Shown one piece after another: positions 42,382 to 53,875 of a DNA stretch of 64,000 nt. Both the position numbers and the translations under genes were made by a program. Origin of the DNA: Zea mays (lineage: Eukaryota; Streptophyta; Magnoliopsida; Poales; Poaceae); contig NC_050097.1 of NCBI RefSeq assembly GCF_902167145.1, positions 39,416,095 through 39,480,094 on the forward strand, in the 5' to 3' direction. The notes under the pieces are model-generated. The model did not search any database, was not told the DNA's origin, and saw only the letters and a program-made list of their open reading frames with translations. How positions within the stretch are numbered: the first letter of the stretch is position 1; the number at the start of each line of letters is the position of its first letter.

Positions 42382-44828
42382 ACTTCACCAGTCTCAATAA
42401 GGCCTGCCCGAAGGACAATTTCCCGTTGCCGCGGATCGACAAGATAGTCGATAGCGCGGCCGGATGCGAGGTCATGTCACTCCTCGACTGCTTCTCCGGC
42501 TATCACCAGATATACATGAGGGAGGAAGACAAGGCTAGCACCAGCTTTATAACACCCTTCGGCACTTATTGCTTCGTCAGGATGCCGGAGGGACTCAAGA
42601 ATGCGGGGTCCACTTTCTCCAGACTCACCAGAACAGTACTCGAAGGGCAGGTCGGTAGAAACATATTTACATATGTGGACGACATCGTCGTCGCCAGCAA
42701 GAATAAGGAGGACCACCTCGCCGACCTCGCCGAGACATTCGCGAACATGCGAGATGCACGACTCCGCCTGAACCCGGAAAAGTGCATCTTCGGTGTTCGC
42801 CAGGGCAAGATATTGGGTTACTTGGTGTCACACCGCGGCATCGAGGCCAACCCAACCAAGATCCAGGCCATCGTCGACATGTCGCCTCCGCAGTCCGTCA
42901 GGGACGTCCAGCGTCTGACAGGCAGACTGGCCGCTCTCAACAGATTCATCTCCAGGTCCGCCGAGCGAAGTCTCCCCTTCCTCAAAACACTCCGCGGCGC
43001 GAAAGACTTCGCCTGGGGACCGGAGCAAGCAGCGGCCTTCGCCTCACTCAAACAGTACCTGTCGGAGCTGGCCATCCTCACCAGCCCCGACTCCTCGCTC
43101 CCCCTATTGCTCTATGTCGCGGCTTCGCCGCACGCGGTCAGCGCGGCACTAGTGCAGGAGCAGTCAGTCGAAGGCGCAGTCAGACAGTGCCCTGTTTACT
43201 ATGTCTCCGAAGTCCTGACACCGTCCAAATGCAACATGACAGAGCTAGAGAAGATCGCCTACGCAGTTGTCATGTCCTCGCGCAAACTGCGCCATTACTT
43301 TGAAGCATTCAAGGTCCGAGTCACCTCTGACAGAGGGCTCGGCGAACTATTCAGAAACCCGGAGGCATCGGTGAGGATTGCCAAGTGGGCAGCCGAACTC
43401 TCCGGCTACCACATCAGCTTCGAGCCCAGGACAACCATCAAGTCGCAAGTCCTGGCAGACTTCGTCGTCGACTGGACTGGGCCAGCAACACAGCCGGACC
43501 CATCCACAGAGAAGACCTGGACCATCCATTGCGACGGTGCATGGTGCCATGCGGGGGCAGGTGTCGCTGCAGTCGTCACCTCACCAGCCGGAGTCAAACA
43601 CAGATATGCAGCACGCCTCAACTTCGCTCTGGAATCCGACAAATGTACAAACAATATAGCAGAGTATGAAGCGGTTATCCTCGGCCTCCGCAAGCTAAGG
43701 GCCCTCGGAGTCACCACATGTATCATCAAGACAGACTCCAAGATAGTTGCCGGACAGGTCGAGAAAGACTATGCAGCAAAAGACCCCGCCCTCATGCAAT
43801 ACCTCGCGGCTATCCGAAGTCTCGAGAGACAATTCAAGGGATTCACCCTGCAGCATGTGGATAGGGCCAGGAACGAGGAGGCCGATGCCTTAGCCAAGGC
43901 CGCCGTCAGGGGCGAGCCCCTGCCCTCCGACGTGTTTTTCCACACCATCGGCACGCCAGCCGTCCGGAGCCCCGAAGGGCTCCAGATAACTAATGATAGC
44001 GAAGGCCACCGTATAGTCAACCTAATCATGACCGAAGACTGGAGGGCACCAATAACCCTGTTCCTACAGGGGTACTATCATCCAGCCGACGTCAGTGAGG
44101 CAAAGCGCCTCAGACATCGAAGCCGGGACTTCGCTCTGATCGAGGGCCAACTATACAAGAAAGGGGTCAGTCAGCCAATGCTCAAATGCGTCACCGAAAC
44201 CGAAGGCATGCAGATCCTACGCGAAGTCCACAGTGGCACGTGCGGCTCGCACGCAGGGCCAAGGGCCCTGGCAGCCAAGGTGATCCGACAAGGGTTTTAC
44301 TGGCCTGCAATGATCTGCGCCGCAAATCGAGTCACAAGGTCCTGCGAAGCCTGCCAGAAGTTCTCTCCTCGGTCAGGCAACCCCTCGCAATATACAAAGC
44401 TGATCGCCCATACATGGCCTCTCCAGCGCTGGGGCCTGGACATTGTCGGGCCCCTGCCCACCGCTCAGGGGAACCTTAAGTTCGCCTTCGTAGCCGTCGA
44501 ATACTTCACCAAATGGATTGAAGCGAGGGCTGTTTCCACAATCACATCAAAGACTGCCCAAAAATTCTTTTGGCAGAACGTTGTTTGCCGCTTCGGAGTG
44601 CCGTCCGAGCTAACAGTCGACAACGGCAAGCAGTTTGACAGCCAAGATTTCAAGGATTTTTGTTTCTCCATCGGCACCAAGCTTGCCTTCGCTTCAGTCT
44701 ATCATCCGCAGTCCAACGGGGTCGTGGAGCGTGCCAATGGGAAAATCTTCACAGCTGTCAAGAAGATGCTCCTCGATGAAAAAAAGGCAGATGGACCGAT
44801 TTGTTACCGGAGGCAGTCTGGGCGCTAA
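42358..44828 (+). pseudogene. Tat element T RT, RNase H, second RNase H and integrase, frame broken at end
   Basis: Continues RT after the A-run deletion: KWRMCIDFTSLNKACPKDNFPLPRI, FSGYHQIYM, active site TYVDDIVVAS near 42672. The normal RNase H follows (VSAALVQEQ to HYFEAFKV). Then a second RNase H (IHCDGAWCHAGAG near 43530, EYEAVILGL near 43663, NEEADALAKAA near 43873), which defines the Tat clade. Then H2C2 zinc region and integrase core (GLDIVGPLP, TVDNGKQFDS, VVERANGKI). A seven-base A run at 44779-44785 has one base too many and the frame closes at 44828; the integrase C-terminus continues in the next frame. Confidence 0.9.
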
Positions 44829-45262
44829 ACACAACTGAGTGCAGGGCGACCGGGTTCACTCCTTTCCGCCTTCTATACGGATCGGAGGCAATGACCCCGC
44901 AAGAAATAAAGCATGGGTCCCCGCGTACAGTTCCGTCAGCCGTCCCTGACGTGGACGAGCCAACTTCAAAAGATCTCATTGACGGAGACCGGGTCTTCGC
45001 CCTACAGGCCCTAAACAAATACCAAGCCCAGACCAAAGCATGGCGCGACCACGCAGTCATCCCGAGGGAGTTCAGCGAGGGGGACCTCGTACTCATCCGA
45101 ACAGCTCGGACGGAGTCCAAGGGCAAGTTGGAGCCCAAGTGGGAGGGCCCCTTCATAGTCAAAACAAAAGCTTCCCCCAGCGCCTACAGGCTCACAACGC
45201 CAAATGGCGAGGACCTGGAGCACTCCTGGAACATCGACAACCTTCGCAAATTTTTTGTTTGA
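44786..45262 (+). pseudogene. Tat element T integrase C-terminal part
   Basis: After the A-run insertion the frame reads LLPEAVWALNTTECRATGF, then FRLLYGSEAMTPQEI, then an SH3-like stretch (EGDLVLIRTARTESKGKLEPKWEGPF) and the end NIDNLRKFFV. This is the C-terminal end of Gypsy integrase. There is no own start codon; it belongs to the upstream pol. Confidence 0.88.
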
Positions 45263-45498
45263 TCCACTTAGGGCTGATTTCGCCCTTGTAATTCACCGCA
45301 AACACTCTTGTACCGGCCCGTACTCTTTTCCTCCCGGGGGGTGAGGTTTTTAACGAGGCGGAGCCATGTAATATATGTGAGAAAAATCCCTCGCAAAAAC
45401 ATGTGTCGAAAGAAGACCGCGACACCGGTCTTCGGCATTCGACCAATTCGAAGTCACCGCGAGGCTAAGCGCTAGCCACCCTCGCGTGCGACAAGTCC

Positions 45499-46075
45499 GC
45501 GCAGGAGTCGCCTAAGGGTGCAGCCAGACTTAGCACAACAAGTGCGAAAAAATTCCGATGTCTATCGCGAAGACTATCCGCGCAGAAGTCGCCTAAGGGT
45601 GCAGCCGGACTTAGCACAACAAGTGCGAAAAAATTCCGATGTCTATCGCGAAGACTATCCGCGCAGAAGTCGCCTAAGGGTGCAGCCGGACTTAGCACAA
45701 CAAGTGCGAAAAATTCCGACGTCTATCGCGAAGACTATCCGCGCAGAAGTCGCCTAAGGGTGCAGCCGGACTTAGCACAACAAGTGCGAAAAAATTCCGA
45801 CGTCTATCGCGAAGACTATCCGCGCAGAAGTCGCCTAAGGGTGCAGCCGGACTTAGCACAACAAGTGCGAAAAATTCCGACGTCTATCGCGAAGACTATC
45901 CGCGCAGAAGTCGCCTAAGGGTGCAGCCGGACTTAGCACAACAAGTGCGAAAAATTCCGACGTCTATCGCGAAGACCATCCGCGCAGAAGTCGCCTAAGG
46001 GTGCAGCCGGACTTAGCACAACAAGTGCGAGAAATTCCGATGTCTCTCACAAAGACTCCGCGCAGAAGCCGCCTC
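45499..46075. repeat. Tandem array, ~80 bp x 7, in element T
   Basis: Unit starts GCGCAGAAGTCGCCTAAGGG at 45499 (variant), 45580, 45661, 45741, 45822, 45902, 45982 and a decayed copy at 46060. Period 80 or 81 bp, set by an A run of five or six bases. It lies between pol and the antisense gene. Arrays in this position are known in Grande and other Tat elements. Confidence 0.92.
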
Positions 46076-46275
46076 AGGGCGCGGTCAAACCAGTACAGCA
46101 AAAGCAGAAGCGACAGCATCAAACCATCCGCGCTAAGACCGACTATAATCACACCAGCACAGCATAGCCAACCATGCCACACAAAGTACACAGCGCCCTC
46201 GCAGGCACAGGCACGCGAGGGCACACAACTTCATCTTACAACCCTTTACACATATACAAGCGAGGGCACCACACT

Positions 46276-48216
46276 CTACATCGGCTCCACCTTAGGAATA
46301 ATCCCCATCTCCCTATAATTAAATAACATTATCCTAAGCTCCTCACCCGCAAAAAGACTTCGCAGCTCCCCTTCCCCTGTGCTCGCGGCGGCCGGCAAAG
46401 ACAACAGTTCCTGCCGACCAACCCTACTCACGCGAAGCCGAGCCCCTTCCTCCGCGCTAACCCTACGCTTTGCAACCGCCCTTCGTCGTCGGTGCCCGGT
46501 GCTAGGACCCGGCACGTCTGGCGCGTCCGCAGCGTGTGGCGAAGCCTCCGCCGCAGCCACGTCCAAGGCCGCGAAATAATCCAAGTCCTCCTCCGACGAC
46601 TCCTCACTCCACTCAACCGAGCTCCCAGAGTCAGTAAAATCAAAAAACTCAGTTACAGACCCACCATATTCATTTCCACCTTCCGCGGTCGAAGCCGCCA
46701 AAAACTCAGTAGTAGCGGTTGCGTGCGCAGGCCCAAACTCTTGAACCTGCGCAGCAACCAAAGTTCAGTACAACATCCAAAAAGTCCCCAACCCTAAACA
46801 CCCACTACGCCACCTGCGAAGGCCCTGCCGCTGCGGGAGCCTCCGCTGTCGCCTCCGCCGCTGCTTCCGCTACCACCGCCGCGGAATCTTCAGCGCTCGG
46901 CGCAGCAGCTGCGGGGGCGTCAGGCGCGCCTTCGGCCACCTTTGGGGGCAGGCCTTCGCCGGCCACAGCAGAGGTGGGGACGCCCGGCGCGTCTTCCGCA
47001 GTCTCCAGGGTTGTTTCCAGGGCGACTCCAGTCGCAGCCTCCGCGAGGGTCAGCTCCGGGTCCGGCAGCGCGCTGTTCAGGGCCCCGAAGTCGTCCACCC
47101 GCTCGCCGCGCTCCGCCTAGAACAAGACACACAGATTCAGCAAACACACGCACAGCCCGCATACAGCAAACACCAAACAAACGACGTTACCTGAGCCCTC
47201 GCAGCCTCGGCCCGCTCCCTGACCACCTCACGACCGTACAGACCCCACATCCGGTCATAGAGGGCCCCGGCGGATTCCTTCACCACGGGGTCTTCGACCT
47301 TATAGATATCTCGATCAAAATCTTCATCCGCCTGGTCGAAGGCCTCGAAGTGCCGGCACCCTTCGTGAGAGAGCGCGTTCATCGCCCCCTCGCAGGTGAC
47401 CAGGGAGGCGTACGACATCAACCCCCCCACGACGGCTGGAAGTTCCAGCAGCTCCTCCTGCACCCACTGCAGACAGCGAAGGCCAGGCTCTCGTTCCGGC
47501 ACGTCGAAGTCGCCGGTCCGCGCACCCAGCTCACGATATGTATCCATAAGCTGCGTGCGCGTCCGTTCGGCCTCCGCATGTACTGCGGCCTCGGCCTCCT
47601 TAGCGCGGCTCTCCAGGGCGGTGAGCCGCTCTTGCAGATGTTCGGCGAGCTCCTTGGCAAGATTGCCCTCCGCCCGCGCCAGCTTGGCCTCCGCCTGCGC
47701 AGCCTGGCCCTTGGCGACGGCCTCGTTAGCTTCCCTCCTCTCCGCCACCAGTTGGCGCCGGAGGTCAGCCTTCTCCCTCTCTAGGGCGGCCACCCTGTCC
47801 GTCAGCTTACGGCACTTGCTGTCGGAGGCCGACTTCTCACGGACAGCGTCAGCATGTTGTGTCCGAAGTCTCTCGACTTCGGCAGACACAGCCGCCGTGA
47901 GGGCCCCCGACGCAGTACGGCTGGCGAAGTCAGCCACCTGCAGGGCCGCGACGCAGTACGTAAGGCCGTTACCCCAAAAGAGGTGGGGGAGAGAGTATAG
48001 CTCAACGGACCTGACTCAGCGCCTCCGTCGCCTGACTCAGCGCCTCCGTCACTCCCTTCAGCCGGCGGGTCGCTGCGCCCGCCTCGTCCCTGACCACGGC
48101 GAGGGCCGACACCTCGCCTCCGGCGCCAAGCGCCTCGCCCCCCGCCTTCGGCGCCTTGGCCGCCGTCGCGATCGCCGCGCCAGGCGCAACTATAGCAAGC
48201 TGGCCCTCGTCCGGCC
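46276..48216 (-). CDS. Spliced antisense gene of Tat element T, 5' end missing
   Basis: Four minus-strand exons with GT-AG borders: 48216-48011, 47937-47191, 47116-46814, 46746-46276 (stop). The first starts with 2 nt of a split codon after GCGTTGCAG; the other joins are phase 0. Together they give about 575 codons without a stop. The second exon is a long Ala/Glu/Arg coiled coil (ERLRTQHADAVREK to AEAAVHAEAERTRTQ), then a compact part (DFDVPEREPGLRCLQWVQEE, YDRMWGLYGREVVRERAE). The third is Ala/Pro-rich and acidic. The last has an acidic stretch and RRRRAVAKRR, a possible nuclear signal, ending IIPKVEPM. Antisense genes here are known in Tat elements (gene23 of Grande). Function unknown. The upstream exon and promoter are gone because of the junction at 48262. 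Confidence 0.75.
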
Positions 48217-48261
48217 CTGCAACGCATCCACAAATTAAAAAAAAGAAGAGTCCTTGGGAAT

Positions 48262-48533
48262 CAAGATTCAATTATATTCGGTGATGGGAATCAAGGCAAG
48301 GTAAAAGGATTAGGTAAAATTGCAATCTCAAATGAGCACTCAATTTCCAATGTGTTTTTAGTTGAGTCCTTGGGATATAATTTGCTATCTGTTAGTCAAT
48401 TATGCAACATGGGGTATAACTGTCTATTTACAAATGTAGATGTGTCTGTCTTTAGAAGAAGTGATGGTTCACTAGCTTTTAAGGGTGTATTAGACGGCAA
48501 ACTTTATTTAGTTGATTTTGCAAAAGAAGAGGC
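48262..48533 (+). repeat. 272 bp duplicate of Sirevirus C pol inside element T
   Basis: Identical by eye to 38812-39083, the stretch of C pol immediately left of T. It ends in GAGGC at 48529-48533 and is followed at once by LTR2 of T. It is not the TSD (5 bp) but an extra copy of the flank. Confidence 0.95.
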
Positions 48534-49010
48534 TGTTGGGGCGAAGGCAAAGACGCCACCCTTCGCTCGAGGCCTTCGCCGCAGTCGCTGGTCTGACAGA
48601 GACAAAACGGGCAGGGACACCCTTCGCTCCATTCGGCACCAGACGAAGGCCTGCGACGACGTCTCCCCGCAGCACGGCCTCGTCCTGCTCTGAGGCCCAC
48701 GTGTGATCTGGCCCATTGTAACGGGCCCCGCGTGACCGCCGTTGTGTTACGAGCCTAGTTTGTAAAGGCATTCTTGTAAGTACAGCTTGTAACCCTGCTT
48801 TATGGGAATATTCTGGGGATAAACTAGGTGTCCGAGAACACATGCGTCCTTAACACAAGGCGCTGGGCACTCAGATACCTATAAATACCCCCACACAGTG
48901 CCCGTGAGAGGCTAGACATTAACAGAGCTATTTGCCCCCGAGCACGTATCCCTGTTGTCACCACTGTTCATCCTTGTTGGCCTCCTTGCTGCTGAGAGCA
49001 AGTTTCAACA
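48534..49010 (+). repeat. 3' LTR of Tat element T, in solo-LTR context
   Basis: 477 bp, same ends as LTR1. Both sides carry GAGGC (48529-48533, 49011-49015). No polypurine tract precedes it. Confidence 0.93.
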
Positions 49011-49015
49011 GAGGC

Positions 49016-51827
49016 CGGTCTAGATGCATGCTTAATAGCTAAGACTAGCATGGGCTGGCTGTGGCATCGCCGCTTAGCACATGTGGGGATGAAGAACCTT
49101 CACAAGCTTCTAAAGGGAGAACATGTGATAGGTTTGACTAACGTGCAATTCAAAAAAGATAGACCTTGTGCAGCTTGTCAAGCAGGTAAACAAGTGGGAG
49201 GAGCACATCACAGCAAGAATGTGATGACCACCTCAAGACCCCTGGAGCTGCTACACATGGACCTCTTCGGACCCGTCGCCTATCTGAGCATAGGAGGAAG
49301 TAAGTATGGTCTCGTTATTGTTGATGACTTTTCCCGCTTCACTTGGGTGTTCTTTTTGCAGGATAAGTCTGAAACCCAAGGGACCCTCAAGCGCTTCCTC
49401 AGGAGAGCTCAAAATGAGTTTGAGCTCAAGGTGAAGAAGATAAGGAGCGACAACGGGTCCGAGTTCAAGAACCTTCAAGTGGAGGAGTTCCTTGAGGAGG
49501 AAGGGATCAAGCACGAGTTCTCCGCTCCCTACACACCACAGCAAAATGGTGTGGTAGAGAGAAAGAACAGGACACTAATCGACATGGCGAGGACTATGCT
49601 TGGAGAGTTCAAGACCCCCGAGCGTTTTTGGTCGGAAGCCGTGAACACGGCTTGCCACGCCATCAACAGGGTCTACCTTCACCGCCTCCTCAAGAAGACG
49701 TCGTATAAGCTTCTAACCGGTAACAAACCCAATGTATCGTACTTTCGTGTATTTGGAAGCAAGTGCTACATTCTAGTGAAGAAGGGTAGAAATTCAAAAT
49801 TTGCTCCCAAAGCTGTAGAAGGGTTTTTGTTAGGTTATGACTCAAATACAAAGGCGTATAGAGTCTTCAACAAATCATCGGGTTTGGTTGAAGTCTCTAG
49901 CGACGTTGTATTTGATGAGACTAATGGCTCTCCAAGAGAGCAAGTTGTTGATTGTGATGATGTAGATGAAGAAGATGTTCCGACGGCCGCTATACGAACC
50001 ATGGCGATTGGAGAAGTACGGCCACAGGAACAAGATGAACGAGATCAACCATCTTCCTCAACTATGGTGCTACCCCCAACTCAAGACGATGAACAGGTTC
50101 ATCAACAGGAGGCGTGTGATCAAGGGGGAGCACAAGATGATCATGTGATGGAGGAAGATGCGCAACCGGCACCTCCAACCCAAGTTCGAGCGATGATTCA
50201 AAGGGATCATCCCGTCGACCAAATTCTGGGTGACATTAGCAAGGGAGTAACTACTCGTTCTCGATTAGTTAATTTTTGTGAGCATTACTCCTTTGTCTCT
50301 TCTATTGAGCCTTTCAGGGTAGAGGAGGCCTTGCTAGATCCGGACTGGGTGTTGGCCATGCAGGAAGAGCTCAACAACTTCAAGAGAAATGAAGTCTGGA
50401 CGCTGGTGCCTCGTCCGAAGCAAAATGTTGTGGGAACCAAGTGGGTGTTCCGCAACAAACAGGACGAGCACGGGGTGGTGACGAGAAACAAGGCTCGACT
50501 TGTGGCAAAGGGTTATGCCCAAGTCGCAGGTTTGGATTTCGAGGAGACTTTTGCTCCTGTGGCTAGGCTAGAGTCAATTCAAATCTTGCTAGCATATGCC
50601 GCTCACCATTCTTTCAGGTTGTACCAAATGGATGTGAAGAGCGCTTTCCTCAACGGGCCAATCAAGGAGGAGGTGTACGTGGAGCAACCCCCTGGCTTCG
50701 AGGATGAACGGTACCCCAACCACGTGTGTAAGCTCTCTAAGGCGCTCTATGGACTTAAGCAAGCCCCAAGAGCATGGTATGAATGCCTTAGAGATTTCTT
50801 AATTGCTAATGCTTTCAAGGTTGGGAAAGCCGATCCAACTCTTTTCACTAAGACTTGTAATGGTGATTTGTTTGTGTGCCAAATTTATGTCGATGACATA
50901 ATATTTGGTTCAACTAACCAAAAGTCTTGTGAAGAGTTTAGCAGGGTGATGACGCAGAAATTCGAGATGTCGATGATGGGCGAGTTGAACTACTTCCTTG
51001 GGTTCCAAGTGAAGCAACTCAAGGACGGCACTTTCATCTCCCAAACGAAGTACACGCAAGACTTGCTAAAGAGGTTTGGGATGAAGGATGCCAAGCCCGC
51101 AAAGACGCCGATGGGAACTGACGGACACACCGACCTCAACAAAGGAGGTAAGTCCGTTGATCAAAAAGCATACCGGTCAATGATAGGGTCTTTACTTTAT
51201 TTATGTGCTAGTAGACCGGATATTATGCTTAGCGTATGCATGTGTGCTAGATTTCAATCCGATCCTAAGGAGTGTCACTTAGTGGCGGTGAAGCGAATTC
51301 TTAGATATTTAGTTGCTACGCCTTGCTTCGGGCTCTGGTATCCAAAGGGGTCTACTTTTGACTTGGTTGGATACTCAGACTCCGACTATGCTGGATGTAA
51401 GGTCGATAGGAAGAGCACATCGGGGACGTGCCAATTCTTAGGAAGGTCCCTGGTGTCATGGAATTCTAAGAAACAAACCTCCGTTGCCCTATCCACCGCT
51501 GAGGCCGAGTATGTTGCCGCAGGACAGTGTTGCGCGCAACTACTTTGGATGAGGCAAACCCTCCGGGACTTTGGCTACAATCTGAGCAAAATCCCACTCC
51601 TATGTGATAATGAGAGTGCTATCCGCATGGCGGAAAATCCTGTTGAACACAGCCGCACAAAGCACATAGACATCCGGCATCACTTTTTGAGAGACCACCA
51701 GCAAAAGGGAGATATCGAAGTGTTTCATGTTAGCACCGAGAACCAGCTAGCCGATATCTTTACCAAGCCTCTAGATGAGAAGACCTTTTGCAGGCTGCGT
51801 AGTGAGCTAAATGTCTTAGATTCGTGA
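49016..51827 (+). CDS. pol: Sirevirus C Pol, main part (integrase, RT, RNase H), intact
   Basis: Continues the codon left open at 39083; the first internal ATG is 49050. About 937 codons. HHCC zinc region ([15 protein letters not shown] and CAACQAGK, about 5-55 after 49050); integrase core with MDLFGP near 70, RSDNGSEF near 133, and the catalytic Glu in VVERKNRT near 170; linker rich in Asp/Gln; RT with [12 protein letters not shown] near 528 and YVDDIIFG near 612; RNase H with GYSDSDYAG near 772, [11 protein letters not shown] near 815 and [10 protein letters not shown] near 850; end [15 protein letters not shown]. All expected catalytic residues are present with no break. It copies RNA to DNA and inserts it. 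Interrupted only by T. Confidence 0.95.
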
Positions 51828-52624
51828 AACTTGGATTGAATTGTAGCATACATGTGTTTATGCCTTTGATCAGGTTCATTCTGCATTTTGTTGCTTATTG
51901 TGATGCTCAAGTTGTACAAACACTCCCTGGACCTCACAAGTCCGTTGCAAAGTGATGCCAAAGGGGGAGATGTGTTACAACTTGACCCTTTGAGACTAAC
52001 CATTTGCCTGAGTTTGCTTGATTTAGTCTCGAAGATGGATTGAAAGGGAAAGGTGAACTTGGACCATGCAAGACTTCCACTGCACTCCGATGAGAGGGTA
52101 ACTTATTCCAAGTTCATCTCTATGATCTTATTGCCTTTGTACTCTTAATTGAAGATTTTGGTGAGGCAATGGGGTTAAAGGGCCAAGATTGATCCCGTTT
52201 TGGTGCTTGATGCCAAAGGGGGAGAAAATAAAGGCCAAAGCAATAAATGGATCAGCTACCGCTTGAGAGATTTTGAAAATAGAAGAATAGAGCTTTTTGT
52301 TTTGTCAAAACTCTTTTATTGTGTCTCTTGTCAAAAGTTGGCTTCTTGTGGGGAGAAGTGGTGATTATGGGAAATAGGGGGAGTTTTTGAAATCTTTGAT
52401 CAATCTCTTTTGGAATATCTCTCTATATGCTTCAACATGTGTGTTTGACTTAGAGATAGAGATTTGAGTTTGATTTGCAAAAACAAACCAAGTGGTGGCA
52501 AAGGATGATCCATATATGCCAAAAAAAATGAATCAAAATAAATTTAAGTGTTAGTTGAAGTGTTTTTGCACTTGTTCTAGTTGCCTTATGTTGTGTTGGC
52601 ATAAATCACCAAAAAGGGGGAGAT
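51828..52624 (+). other. 3' non-coding region of C with repeated polypurine tracts
   Basis: The tract AAAAAGGGGGAGAT (52611-52624) abuts the 3' LTR. Further AAAGGGGGAGA-type tracts lie at about 51960, 52217 and 52377. There is no env-like ORF. Confidence 0.8.
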
Positions 52625-53875
52625 TGAAAGGGAAATGTGCCCTTGGGCCATTTCTAAGTATTTTGGTGATTGAGTGCCAACTCAAGTGCTTAAATGTGAA
52701 TTTATGCAATGGATGAATAAAGTGCAAATCAAGAGCAAAGGTACGTTTCTAAGTCTTAGTACATTGGTTTTGTGTACTAATATACTTGTCTAAGTATTGG
52801 AAACAGGAAGAAAAAGAAAAGGAAAGAGGTGGCTGTGTACAGCCAAGGGACTGTTTCGGTCTGGGGCACCGGACTGTCCGGTGGTGCACCGGACAGTGTC
52901 CGGTGCGCCAGGCTGCCTCGGCCGAACAGGCCGCTCTCGGGAATTCGCTGACGGCGTACGGCTAAAATTCACCGGATTGTCCGGTGTGCACCGGACTGTC
53001 CGGTGAGCCAACGGTCGGCTAGGGCCAACAGTCGGCCGCGGATTCTGCGCGCGACACGTGGCCAAGCCAACGGTCGGAAGGGGGCACCGGACTGTCCGGT
53101 GTGCACCGGACATGTCCGGTGCGCCAACGGCTCCCAGATCTGCAACGGTCGACTGCGCTGTTTAAGGAAGGAAATCGGGCACCGGACAGTGTCCGGTGTG
53201 CACCGGACTGTCCGGTGCGCCCGACGACAGAAGGCAAGATCAGCCTTCCAGATTTGCTCTCAACGGCTCCTAGCTGCCTTGGGGCTATAAAAGGGACCCC
53301 TAGGCGCATGGAGGAGTACACCAAGCAACCTAAGAGCATTCTTGATCATCCACACTCATTCTTTGCGCATTCGTTTGTCATTCTAAGTGATTCGAGCTCC
53401 GTTCTAGTGAGAACTTTGAGATAGTCTTTTGAGCTCGATCCTTGGCCGTGTGTGTGCGCATTTTGCTGTGGATTTGTGTGTGTTGCTTCCCTCCCTTACT
53501 CCGTATTTCTTTGTGAATCTCAAGTGTAAGGGTGAGAGACTCCAAGTTGTGGAGATTCCTCACAAACGGGATATTGAAAGGAAAAGCATAACACTGTGGT
53601 ATTCAAGTTGAGCACTGGATCACTTGAGAGGAGTTGAGTGCAACTCTCGTCCGTTGGGACGCCACAACGTGGAGTAGGCAAGTTTTGTACTTGGCCGAAC
53701 CACGGGATAAATCACTGTGTCTTCTCTGTGTTGAACTCTTTGTGATTATCATATTGTGCAAGATCTTCTCTCTAGCCACTTGGCATTAACTGTGCTAACA
53801 CTTAATCAAAGTTTTGTGGCTTAAGTTTTGAAGTTTACAGGATCACCTATTCACCCCCCCCTCTAGGTGCTCTCA
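52625..53875 (+). repeat. 3' LTR of Sirevirus C
   Basis: 1251 bp, nearly identical to the 5' LTR. Palindromes at 52867-53217, TATAAAAG at 53286-53293. Confidence 0.96.

Larger units (their letters stand above)
39084..49010 (+). mobile_element. Tat-clade Gypsy LTR retrotransposon T, rearranged
   Basis: LTRs 39084-39560 and 48534-49010 (477 bp each, TGTTGGGGCG to CCAACA/TTCAACA), with TSD GAGGC at 39079-39083 and 49011-49015. Pol has two RNase H-type domains, the Tat hallmark; the antisense gene recalls maize Grande. The right end is abnormal: the interior stops at 48261, a 272 bp copy of C pol (38812-39083) follows, then LTR2 with GAGGC on both sides. The polypurine tract and the start of the antisense gene are missing. 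LTRs differ at about seven sites by eye. Confidence 0.95.
35006..53875 (+). mobile_element. Near-intact Sirevirus-type Copia element C
   Basis: 5' LTR 35006-36255 and 3' LTR 52625-53875, with TSD GTGTT at 35001-35005 and 53876-53880. It holds primer site, full gag, full pol (split only by the Tat element T) and polypurine tract. By eye the LTRs differ at about four substitutions and one C-run indel in 1250 bp, so the insertion is young. Removing T restores an open pol, so C was probably active when T arrived. Confidence 0.97.

Noticed and set aside
45465..45757. ORFs over the 80 bp tandem array of T
   Set aside because: Frames are produced by the repeat, and the A-run length changes between units.
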